A stretch of DNA of 5,649 nt from Chloroflexota bacterium. GTDB taxonomy: Bacteria > Chloroflexota > Anaerolineae > 4572-78 > J111. The notes beneath the pieces are model-generated. The model saw only the letters and a program-made list of their open reading frames with translations, searched no databases and was not told the origin of the DNA. The stretch lies in NCBI GenBank assembly GCA_003694775.1, contig RFJV01000238.1:1-5649 (forward strand), read 5' to 3'. Shown here one piece after another: positions 1 to 5,649 of the stretch. The stretch's first letter is position 1; the number at the start of each line of letters is the position of its first letter. The position numbers were made by a program, and so were the translations under genes.

Positions 1-93
1 GAACTGCTCCTGCCCGACATCCCCGACGTGGTGAAAACGGTAGACCTGGAGCAGGGCCAGATTGTGGTCACTTTGCTCGATGGTCTGATTTGA
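1..93 (+). CDS. rimM: Ribosome maturation factor RimM, C-terminal end (partial)
   Basis: The first 30 codons of the window, in frame 1, are the tail of a gene whose start lies upstream; the stop is TGA at 91-93. The visible peptide contains LLLPDIPDVVKTVDLEQGQI and ends in VVTLLDGLI. This matches the usual end of RimM: a PRC-barrel strand with the pattern 'hLIPhhxxVVxxVDLxxxxhxVxLLxGLh'. RimM binds ribosomal protein S19 in the 30S head and assists late 16S rRNA processing and small-subunit assembly in the cytosol. In many bacteria it sits in an rpsP-rimM-trmD type cluster, but nothing upstream is visible here to confirm that. An intrinsic terminator follows 34 bases after the stop, so this gene seems to close its operon. 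The call rests on a short segment; another PRC-barrel protein is the main alternative. Confidence 0.75.
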   Translation, partial: ELLLPDIPDVVKTVDLEQGQIVVTLLDGLI

Positions 94-127
94 CATTCGG
101 TCAGGAATCCGTATATTGGCTTTGCAC

Positions 128-157
128 AAGGAACGCCCCAGGGCGTTCCTTTTCTTT
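128..157 (+). terminator. Rho-independent terminator after rimM
   Basis: A perfect 10-bp stem pairs 128-137 (AAGGAACGCC) with 142-151 (GGCGTTCCTT) around a CCAG loop. The T-rich tail TTTTCTTT (150-157) begins within the end of the stem. This is a textbook intrinsic terminator. It lies between the rimM stop and the promoter for the next gene, separating the two transcription units. Confidence 0.85.
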
Positions 158-191
158 GGCCCGATGGCGTCGCCATCCGGCAATTTGCTCC

Positions 192-221
192 TTGACAAGC
201 GACTCTGCCTCGTGGTATGCT
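192..221 (+). promoter_or_regulatory. Sigma-70-type promoter with extended -10, upstream of dprA
   Basis: TTGACA (192-197) is a perfect -35 consensus. An 18-bp spacer leads to TATGCT (216-221), which matches the TATAAT -10 consensus at 4 of 6 positions. The -10 is preceded by TGG (213-215), the TGn extended -10 motif. Transcription should begin near 228, giving a leader of about 30 bases before the ATG at 259. The position just after the rimM terminator fits a promoter for the dprA-manC-topA unit. Predicted from sequence only. Confidence 0.72.
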
Positions 222-247
222 ATCCGGCGCAGAACCTGCCGTGTCCC

Positions 248-251
248 GAGG
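248..251 (+). promoter_or_regulatory. Shine-Dalgarno site that sets the dprA start
   Basis: GAGG lies 7 bases before the ATG at 259, an ideal spacing. No comparable purine-rich site precedes the in-frame alternatives, ATG 217 and GTG 241. ATG 217 also lies inside the predicted -10 hexamer, so it would not be on the mRNA. Confidence 0.65.
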
Positions 252-258
252 CCGTTGT

Positions 259-1371
259 ATGAGTGAAAATCTCCGGTACTGGATTGGTTTCAGCAAGGTA
301 GCCGGCATTGGACCGGCCCGCCTGCGGCTGTTGCTGGACTACTACGGCGATATTTCCGCCGCCTGGCATGCCAACCCCGGTGAACTGCGGGCCATTGGCC
401 TGGACCGCCGCTCCGTGGAAAATCTGGTTCAGACCCGCCGGCAGGTCAATCTGGACGCGGAACTGGAAAAGCTGGCGCGACTGCACGTCACCGCCCTGAC
501 GTGGGACACGCCGGAATACCCGGCCCTTCTGCGGAAAATCCCGGACCCGCCGCCCATTCTGTACGTGCGGGGCCGCCTGGACCCGGCAGATGACTGGTCG
601 GTGGCGGTGGTGGGCACTCGCCGGGCCTCGGCCTATGGTAAGGAATGCACCCGCCTGCTCGTCAGAGGGTTGGTGGAAAACGGCATTACCGTGGTCAGCG
701 GGCTGGCCTACGGCATCGACACCGAGGCCCACCAGACCGCCATCAAGGCCGGCGGGCGCACCCTGGCCGTTTTGGGATGCGGAGTCGATATCGTCTATCC
801 GGCAGAAAACCGGCGTCTGGCCCAGGCCATTATGGAGCACGGCGCCCTGATTTCCGAGTACCCGCTGGGAACCAACCCCGAAAGCGGCAACTTTCCCCGG
901 CGAAACCGGATTATCAGCGGCCTGAGCCTGGGGGTGCTGGTGGTCGAAGGGAGCATTCAGAGCGGGGCACGCATCACTGCCGACTATGCCCTGGAGCAGG
1001 GCCGGGAGGTGTTTGCCGTACCGGGCAGTATCCTGCGGCAAAGCGGCACCGGCCCCAACTACCTGATACAAAATGGGGCCAAGCTGGTGACTGGCGTCAA
1101 CGATATCCTGGAAGAGCTGAACCTGACGATGGTCGCCGCCCAGGCCGAAGCACGGACCATCATTCCCGATAATGCCCTGGAAGCCAGCCTCCTCCAGCAT
1201 CTTTCTGCCGACCCGGTTCACATCGACGAACTGGGCGCGGCCACCGGCCTCAAGGCCGCCGAAATTGCCGGTACGCTGGCAATGATGGAGCTTAAAGGAA
1301 TGGTGCGCCAGGTGGGGGGGATGCATTATGTTCTGGCGCGTGAGGAAGGCGCATCCTATTCGGTAGACTGA
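259..1371 (+). CDS. dprA: DNA-processing protein DprA (Smf family)
   Basis: DprA binds single-stranded DNA, displaces SSB and loads RecA, acting in the cytosol during natural transformation; it is also widespread in bacteria not known to be competent. From ATG 259 the protein is 370 residues, normal for the family. Residues 12-31 (VAGIGPARL core) form a helix-hairpin-helix-like N-terminal region. The Rossmann-like DprA core covers about 80-285, with GTRRAS at 119-124, SGLAYGID at 147-154, GCGVDIVYPAEN at 173-184, SEYPLG at 199-204, FPRRNRIISGLS at 212-223, ALEQGREVFAVPGS at 244-257 and GPNYLIQNGA at 265-274. Residues about 305-360 look like the winged-helix C-terminal domain found in many DprA proteins. 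The longer frame from ATG 217 adds 14 residues but starts within the -10 element, so 259 is preferred. It is the first gene after the promoter at 192-221; manC follows 41 bases downstream. The family call is secure; competence in this organism cannot be judged from the window. Confidence 0.95.
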   Translation: MSENLRYWIGFSKVAGIGPARLRLLLDYYGDISAAWHANPGELRAIGLDRRSVENLVQTRRQVNLDAELEKLARLHVTALTWDTPEYPALLRKIPDPPPILYVRGRLDPADDWSVAVVGTRRASAYGKECTRLLVRGLVENGITVVSGLAYGIDTEAHQTAIKAGGRTLAVLGCGVDIVYPAENRRLAQAIMEHGALISEYPLGTNPESGNFPRRNRIISGLSLGVLVVEGSIQSGARITADYALEQGREVFAVPGSILRQSGTGPNYLIQNGAKLVTGVNDILEELNLTMVAAQAEARTIIPDNALEASLLQHLSADPVHIDELGAATGLKAAEIAGTLAMMELKGMVRQVGGMHYVLAREEGASYSVD

Positions 1372-1412
1372 TTCCCGCCAGATAACTTTGAGACAAAGAA
1401 AGGATAACAACG

Positions 1413-2471
1413 ATGTATGTCCTCGTTATGGCCGGCGGCGCGGGGACGCGCCTTTGGCCGCTGAGCCGGAAAGCACGGCCCAAGCAGCTTCTTGACCTGA
1501 CCGGAAAAGGAACAATGATACAGGCCACGGTCAACCGGGTGCTCCCGCTGACCGCGGTGGAAAAAATCTATATCGCCGCCAACCGTGACTACGCACCCCT
1601 GATTCAACATCAACTGCCCGACCTGCCGCCGGAGAACATCATCCAGGAACCAAGCGGCAAAAATACCGCCCCCTGCATCGGTTTGGGGGCCCTGCATATG
1701 GCCCAACAGGACGAAGTGATGGCTGTTCTGCCCGCGGACCACTTCATCGCCGATGAGGAGGGCTTCCGGCAGGCTCTGCTGGCCGCGGAGCAGGTGGCCC
1801 GCGAAGGCTATCTGGTCACCCTGGGGATCCAGCCGACCCAGCCGGAAACCGGCTACGGCTACATCCACCGGGCCGAGCCGCTGGGTCGCTACAACAACCA
1901 TACCGTTTACCGGGCGGCTCGCTTTCTGGAAAAGCCCGACCTGCCCACGGCCCAAAGGTTTGTGGACACCGGCGAGTATTACTGGAATGGGGGCATTTTT
2001 ATCTGGCAGGTTTCCACCCTGCTGGAAGCCTACCGCCGCTACATGCCGGAATTTGCCCGCCAGCTCGACGCGCTGGGGCAGGCCATTCAGGCCGGCCAGC
2101 CGATTGACGGCATCTGGAGCCAGATTCAGGCTCAGAGCATCGATATTGGCGTGATGGAAAAGGCCGACCGGGTGGCCGTGGTGCCGGTAGACATCGGCTG
2201 GAACGATGTGGGCAGTTGGGCCGCCCTGTACGATGTCCACGCCAGCGGCAACGAAGACCAAAACGTGGTGCTGGGCACGGAGCACATCGGGGTTGATACC
2301 CGCGGCGCGCTGGTGCACGGCAATGGCCGGCTGGTGGCTACCATTGGGCTGGATGATGTGATTATTGTGGATACGGACGACGCCCTGCTGGTCTGCGCCA
2401 GAGACCGGGCGCAGGAAGTCAAGCAAATTGTGGACTGGTTGAAGGAGAACCAGCGCCGCGAACTGCTGTAA
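1413..2471 (+). CDS. manC: Mannose-1-phosphate guanylyltransferase (GDP-mannose pyrophosphorylase)
   Basis: This enzyme makes GDP-mannose and pyrophosphate from mannose 1-phosphate and GTP in the cytosol, supplying mannosyl and derived deoxyhexose residues for exopolysaccharide, glycolipid or glycoprotein synthesis. The 352-residue protein begins with the nucleotidyltransferase signature AGGAGTRLWPLSR (7-19) followed by RPKQLL (22-27). Other family motifs are EPSGKNTAPCIGL (79-91), LPADH (106-110, containing the metal-binding Asp), TGYGYI (146-151), FLEKP (171-175), YYWNGGIFIW (189-198), SIDIGVMEK (242-250) and IGWNDVGSW (261-269). Residues about 285-330 form the short C-terminal beta-rich domain. 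The length is that of the monofunctional type; the C-terminal phosphomannose isomerase cupin domain of bifunctional ManC/AlgA (about 470 residues) is absent. AAAGGA (1399-1404) lies 8 bases before the ATG. It probably shares a transcript with dprA. No glycan gene accompanies it here. Confidence 0.93.
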   Translation: MYVLVMAGGAGTRLWPLSRKARPKQLLDLTGKGTMIQATVNRVLPLTAVEKIYIAANRDYAPLIQHQLPDLPPENIIQEPSGKNTAPCIGLGALHMAQQDEVMAVLPADHFIADEEGFRQALLAAEQVAREGYLVTLGIQPTQPETGYGYIHRAEPLGRYNNHTVYRAARFLEKPDLPTAQRFVDTGEYYWNGGIFIWQVSTLLEAYRRYMPEFARQLDALGQAIQAGQPIDGIWSQIQAQSIDIGVMEKADRVAVVPVDIGWNDVGSWAALYDVHASGNEDQNVVLGTEHIGVDTRGALVHGNGRLVATIGLDDVIIVDTDDALLVCARDRAQEVKQIVDWLKENQRRELL

Positions 2472-2476
2472 GGCCG

Positions 2477-2496
2477 GTCGCCGGGTGGCTGGCGAC
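2477..2496 (+). other. Hairpin in the manC-topA gap, without a U-tract
   Basis: Bases 2477-2484 (GTCGCCGG) can pair with 2489-2496 (CTGGCGAC), including one G-T wobble, around a GTGG loop, just after the manC stop. The sequence that follows (GGGTACATTTCCCGG) has no T-run, so it is not a standard intrinsic terminator. Part of the same sequence (2481-2485) could instead pair with CCCGG at 2507-2511. It may be an mRNA-stabilising 3' structure, a weak attenuator, or chance in GC-rich DNA. I see no clear promoter in the 96-base gap, so topA is probably at least partly co-transcribed with manC. Confidence 0.3.
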
Positions 2497-2567
2497 GGGT
2501 ACATTTCCCGGTCAGAGCCGACTGGATGGATGGCAACGAACGCTGAATTTGTTTACGGGAGTATGGA

Positions 2568-4928
2568 ATGAGCGACAATACTGTAATTGCTTACTGTGTG
2601 AAATGTAAAGAAAAACGGGAGATGAGCCAGCCGGAAGCGGTATATACCGCCAACGGAACCCCCGGCACGCGAGGTGTTTGCCCGGTATGCGGGACCAACA
2701 TGTTCAAAATGGGCCGCACCCCGGCGCACGATAACGTTCCTCCGCCGCCGCCTTCGGCACGGAAGTCTCGGAAAAAGGCCAAACCGCGGCGGGGCAAGCT
2801 GGTGGTTGTAGAATCGCCGGCCAAGGCCAAAACGCTGGGTAAATTTTTGGGCCGGGGATATACCGTCAAAGCCTCGGTGGGGCATGTGAGAGACCTGCTC
2901 CGCTCCCAGCTTTCGGTGGATGTGGAAAACGGCTTCCAGCCCAAGTACCGGGTGCCCAACGAAAAGCGCAGTGTGGTCAAGGAGCTGAAAAAGGCCGCCG
3001 CCGAAGCCGCCGAAATCTATCTGGCAACCGACCCCGACCGCGAGGGCGAGGCCATTGCCTGGCACGTGATGGAAGCCGCGGAAATGGACCCCAACCGCAT
3101 CCGGCGGGTCGAATTTCATGAAATTACCAAAGACGCGGTGCTGGAAGCCTTTGCCCACCCGCGGCAAATCGATATGAAGCGGGTCGACGCCCAGCAGGCG
3201 CGGCGCATTTTGGACCGGCTGGTCGGCTACCGGCTCAGCCCCCTGCTGTGGCGCAAGGTGCGGAGCCGCACCAGCGCGGGACGGGTGCAGAGCGTGGCCC
3301 TGCGGCTGGTGGTCGAGCGGGAGCAGGAAATTGAGGATTTTGTCCCGGAAGAGTACTGGTCTATTGAAGCCGACCTGCGCCGGGCCGCCGACGCCGACGA
3401 CAGCGGGGCCTTCCGGGCCAGGCTGGCCCGCATCCGGGGCGAAAAGGTCGATTTGAAGAATGAGGCCGACACGCGGGCCATTGTGGCCGAACTGGAAAAG
3501 TCTACCTACGTGGTGGAGGAGGTCAAGCGGGGCGAGCGCCGGCGCAACCCTGCCGCACCCTTTACCACCAGCACCCTCCAGCAGGAGGCGTCGCGGCGGT
3601 TGGGGTTCGGGACGCGCAAGACGATGAGCGTGGCCCAACAGCTCTACGAAGGAATTGAGCTGGACGGCGAGGGGACGGTCGGTTTGATTACCTATATGCG
3701 TACCGACAGCACCTCCGTTTCCAAACAGGCCCAGGCCGAAGCCCGCCAGTTCATTACCGAGCGGTTCGGTCCGGAGATGGTGCCGGAAAAACCGCCGGTG
3801 TACAAAACCCGGAGCCGCAACGCCCAGGAAGCCCACGAGGCCATCCGCCCGACCAGTGTCTGGCGGGAGCCGGGCAAGGTGAAAAAGTATCTCAGCCGCG
3901 ACCAGTACCGCCTTTATACGCTCATCTGGCAGAGGTTTGTGGCCAGCCAGATGGCACAGGCCGTATACGATACGGTGTCGGTGGGGATTGGCGCGGGCAT
4001 GTCGCCCCTGCCGGACGGAAGCTGGCCGTACCGCTTCCAGGCCAGCGGGGCCAGACTCCGCTTCAAGGGGTTTCTGGCGGTGTACGAGGAAAGCGCCGAC
4101 GAGGACGCCGCGCCAGACAGCGAGGGCGACCTGCTTCCCGACCTGTCGGAGGGGGACCTGCTACAGCTTCTGCGCCTTCTGCCGGAACAGCATTTTACCC
4201 AGCCGCCGCCCCGGTTCACCGAGGCCACCCTGGTGAAGGCGCTGGAAGAATACGGCATTGGCCGCCCCAGCACCTACGCGCCCATCATTTCGACCCTCCA
4301 GCAGAGGGGCTATGTGGAAAAGGTGGACAAGCGTCTGCATCCCACGGAGCTGGGCCGGGTGGTCAACGACCTGCTGGTAGAATATTTTCCCGATATTATC
4401 AATGTGCAGTTCACCTCGCAGATGGAAGATTACCTGGACCGGATTGCCAACGGCGAGATGGCCTGGGTTCCGGTGCTGGAGGAGTTCTACGCGCCGTTTT
4501 CTCAAGCCGTGGCCCACGCCGAGGCCCATATGCCGGAGGTAGATGTGGCCGACCAGCCCACCGGCGAAACCTGTGAAAAGTGCGGGTCGCCAATGGTGCT
4601 GAAAATGGGGCGCTTTGGCAAGTTCCAGGCCTGCTCCAACTTTCCGGAATGCCGCAACACCAGGCCGTATCTGGTCAAGGTCGGGGTGGCCTGCCCGGAC
4701 TGCGGCGGCGACCTGGTGGAGCGCCGCACCCGGCGCGGCCGGGTATTCTACGGCTGTTCCAACTATCCGGAATGTAATTGGAGCAGTTGGCAGAAGCCTT
4801 TGCCGGCTCCCTGCCCCAAGTGCGGTGGTCTGCTGGTGCAGAAAAACCGCAATTTTGCCGAATGTACGGTCTGCGGTGAGCTGACGGCTCTGGAAAAACT
4901 GCAAGAGGCCGAACCGGTGGCTTCATAA
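2568..4928 (+). CDS. topA: DNA topoisomerase I (type IA) with an extra N-terminal zinc ribbon
   Basis: TopA relaxes negative supercoils by cutting one strand through a 5'-phosphotyrosine bond and passing the other strand through the break. The protein has 786 residues. Residues 1-46 form a four-cysteine zinc ribbon (C10, C13, C38, C41) resembling the small DUF5679-type domain, followed by a proline-rich (58-62) and basic (65-77) linker. The TOPRIM domain starts near 77, with E82 in VVVESPAKAKTL and the metal triad D155, D157, E159 in ATDPDREGEA. TSAGRVQSVALRL (235-247) follows. The catalytic tyrosine is Y376 in GLITYMRTDST, with R378 beside it; NAQEAHEAIRPT is at 418-429. An acidic stretch covers about 507-530. 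The C-terminus has three zinc ribbons: C669/C672/C689/C695, C709/C712/C730/C736 and C749/C752/C766/C769; the third has a shorter, altered pattern. GGGAG (2557-2561) lies 6 bases before the ATG. The ribbon is in frame directly after this ribosome site, so it belongs to the protein. A probable terminator follows the stop. Confidence 0.96.
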   Translation: MSDNTVIAYCVKCKEKREMSQPEAVYTANGTPGTRGVCPVCGTNMFKMGRTPAHDNVPPPPPSARKSRKKAKPRRGKLVVVESPAKAKTLGKFLGRGYTVKASVGHVRDLLRSQLSVDVENGFQPKYRVPNEKRSVVKELKKAAAEAAEIYLATDPDREGEAIAWHVMEAAEMDPNRIRRVEFHEITKDAVLEAFAHPRQIDMKRVDAQQARRILDRLVGYRLSPLLWRKVRSRTSAGRVQSVALRLVVEREQEIEDFVPEEYWSIEADLRRAADADDSGAFRARLARIRGEKVDLKNEADTRAIVAELEKSTYVVEEVKRGERRRNPAAPFTTSTLQQEASRRLGFGTRKTMSVAQQLYEGIELDGEGTVGLITYMRTDSTSVSKQAQAEARQFITERFGPEMVPEKPPVYKTRSRNAQEAHEAIRPTSVWREPGKVKKYLSRDQYRLYTLIWQRFVASQMAQAVYDTVSVGIGAGMSPLPDGSWPYRFQASGARLRFKGFLAVYEESADEDAAPDSEGDLLPDLSEGDLLQLLRLLPEQHFTQPPPRFTEATLVKALEEYGIGRPSTYAPIISTLQQRGYVEKVDKRLHPTELGRVVNDLLVEYFPDIINVQFTSQMEDYLDRIANGEMAWVPVLEEFYAPFSQAVAHAEAHMPEVDVADQPTGETCEKCGSPMVLKMGRFGKFQACSNFPECRNTRPYLVKVGVACPDCGGDLVERRTRRGRVFYGCSNYPECNWSSWQKPLPAPCPKCGGLLVQKNRNFAECTVCGELTALEKLQEAEPVAS

Positions 4929-4940
4929 ATAAATTACCTG

Positions 4941-4969
4941 CAGGGCGGGCTGAAAGGCCCGCCCTTTCT
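4941..4969 (+). terminator. Probable intrinsic terminator after topA
   Basis: A perfect 9-bp GC-rich stem pairs 4942-4950 (AGGGCGGGC) with 4957-4965 (GCCCGCCCT). A T-G wobble (4951/4956) can close a GAAA tetraloop (4952-4955), which should make the hairpin very stable. The T-run is short (TTT at 4965-4967, then CT), so termination may be incomplete. It starts 13 bases after the topA stop, in the position expected for a terminator. Confidence 0.68.
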
Positions 4970-5008
4970 GCGGGCAGTTGAAAAATCACGAAACGAGGAC
5001 ACGGTAAG

Positions 5009-5649
5009 ATGAACGAATACCTGTCGCAGAGGCTGGACAGATTCCGCCGCCAGATGGCGGAAATGGAGCTGGACGGTTTCCTGGTCACCCAACCTGAGAA
5101 CCGGCGCTACCTGTCGGGGTTTACCGGCAGTGCCGGGGTGCTGGTGATTACGCCGGAGCGCCACGCCCTGGCCACCGACTCCCGCTACTACGAGCAGGTT
5201 CGGCAGGAATGCCCGGAGTGGGAGCTGGTCGAGGCCGGCTACAGTTTTACCGACCGGATGCTGGAAATTCTGCGAGACCTGGGCCTGGGCGGTTGCAGGG
5301 TGGGTTTCGAAGCCGCGCAGGTCAGCGTGTCTTCTCTGCTGGCCTGGGAACGGGCTTTGCAGGGCCGGGTGGTGCTGGTTCATACCGAGGGATTCGTAGA
5401 GCATCTGCGTATGCAGAAGGACGCGGAGGAACTGCGCCGCATCCGGGCCGCCGCCTCGCTGGCGGACGCGGCTTATGAGCACCTGCTGACCCGCCTCCGG
5501 CCGGGCATGACCGAGCGTGAAGCGGCCTGGGAACTGGAAAGCTACATGCGCACCCACGGCGCCAGCGGGGTTTCTTTTGAGGTGATTGTCGCCGCCGGCC
5601 CCAACGCGGCCAAACCCCACGCCGTCCCCACCGACCGCCCCATCCAGGC
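5009..5649 (+). CDS. M24-family Xaa-Pro peptidase (aminopeptidase P / PepQ-like), N-terminal part
   Basis: The frame opens at ATG 5009 and runs past the window end (213 codons plus two bases visible). Such enzymes cleave next to proline (Xaa-|-Pro aminopeptidase or Xaa-Pro dipeptidase) with a two-metal centre in the cytosol. The creatinase-like N-terminal domain covers about 1-130, with RRYLSGFTGSAG (32-43) and ATDSRYYEQ (55-63). A linker helix with MQKDAEELRRIRAAA (135-149) leads into the pita-bread catalytic domain, with GMTEREAAWELE (166-177) and SFEVIVAAGPNAAKPHA (189-205), where H204 is at the position of the conserved active-site histidine. The metal ligands (Asp, Asp, His, Glu, Glu) would lie beyond the window edge, so activity cannot be checked and the aminopeptidase/dipeptidase choice stays open. 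GAGG (4995-4998) lies 10 bases before the ATG. It follows the topA terminator after 39 bases; no convincing promoter was seen, so it may depend on read-through. Confidence 0.9.
   Translation, partial: MNEYLSQRLDRFRRQMAEMELDGFLVTQPENRRYLSGFTGSAGVLVITPERHALATDSRYYEQVRQECPEWELVEAGYSFTDRMLEILRDLGLGGCRVGFEAAQVSVSSLLAWERALQGRVVLVHTEGFVEHLRMQKDAEELRRIRAAASLADAAYEHLLTRLRPGMTEREAAWELESYMRTHGASGVSFEVIVAAGPNAAKPHAVPTDRPIQ

Noticed and set aside
217..258. Fourteen extra N-terminal residues for dprA from ATG 217
   Set aside because: The ATG is inside the predicted -10 box and has no ribosome site; the residues do not resemble a DprA N-terminus.
220..1410. A 396-codon reverse-strand open frame opposite dprA
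   Set aside because: It is in exact codon register with dprA. Reverse-strand stops would need sense codons TTA, CTA or TCA, which this GC-rich genome rarely uses. The product is rich in His, Gln and Gly with no recognisable domain.
1356..2504. A 382-codon reverse-strand open frame opposite manC
   Set aside because: It shows the same exact-register shadow of a gene lacking TTA/CTA/TCA codons; the sense strand has clear family motifs throughout.
2531..2547. TGGCA at 2531 as a sigma-54 -24 element before topA
   Set aside because: There is no matching TTGC -12 element at the required distance.
2553..3836. A 427-codon reverse-strand open frame opposite topA (and a second at 4161-4904)
   Set aside because: Both are in exact codon register with topA and are explained by codon bias. 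The sense protein is an intact topoisomerase and the reverse products look like low-complexity shadow protein.
4978..5010. TTGAAA (4978-4983) with TAAGAT (5005-5010) as a promoter for the peptidase
   Set aside because: The spacer is 21 bases, too long, and the -10 would include the start codon.
4934..5620. A 228-codon reverse-strand open frame opposite the M24 peptidase
   Set aside because: It is in codon register with the peptidase gene, which has convincing creatinase-family motifs; the reverse frame is a shadow.
1..5649. A hidden mobile element, CRISPR array, defence or toxin-antitoxin module
   Set aside because: No repeat array, transposase, integrase, tRNA or small gene pair was seen; the genes are ordinary housekeeping genes with short gaps and even composition.

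Overview
The window is a GC-rich stretch of bacterial chromosome. It is densely packed with housekeeping genes, all on the + strand. The conserved dprA-to-topA neighbourhood, the style of the DprA and TopA proteins (especially a TopA carrying an extra N-terminal zinc ribbon) and the base composition suggest a member of the Chloroflexota, possibly Anaerolineae-like. This taxonomic call is an inference from remembered family resemblance, not from a search.

Layout. Bases 1-93 are the last 30 codons and stop of a gene that looks like rimM (ribosome maturation factor). It is followed by a good intrinsic terminator (about 128-157). A sigma-70-type promoter with an extended -10 element (192-221) then opens a new unit. 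That unit holds dprA (259-1371, DNA-processing protein), then after 41 bases manC (1413-2471, mannose-1-phosphate guanylyltransferase), then after 96 bases topA (2568-4928, DNA topoisomerase I). A GC-rich hairpin with a GAAA loop and a short T-run (4941-4969) probably ends this unit. The last gene (5009 to the window edge) is the 5' part of an M24-family Xaa-Pro peptidase and is cut off by the window end.

Function. dprA (loading RecA on incoming single-stranded DNA) and topA (relaxing negative supercoils) are both DNA-metabolism genes and are often neighbours in bacteria. manC supplies GDP-mannose for glycans and sits between them without an obvious functional link. The M24 peptidase is a cytosolic proline-specific peptidase of general protein turnover.

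No mobile element, CRISPR array, RNA gene, defence system or other accessory module was seen. The most notable points are the TopA N-terminal zinc ribbon with its basic, proline-rich linker, and the placement of manC. The long reverse-strand open frames opposite every gene are explained by codon bias. I found no convincing sign of an undescribed system.
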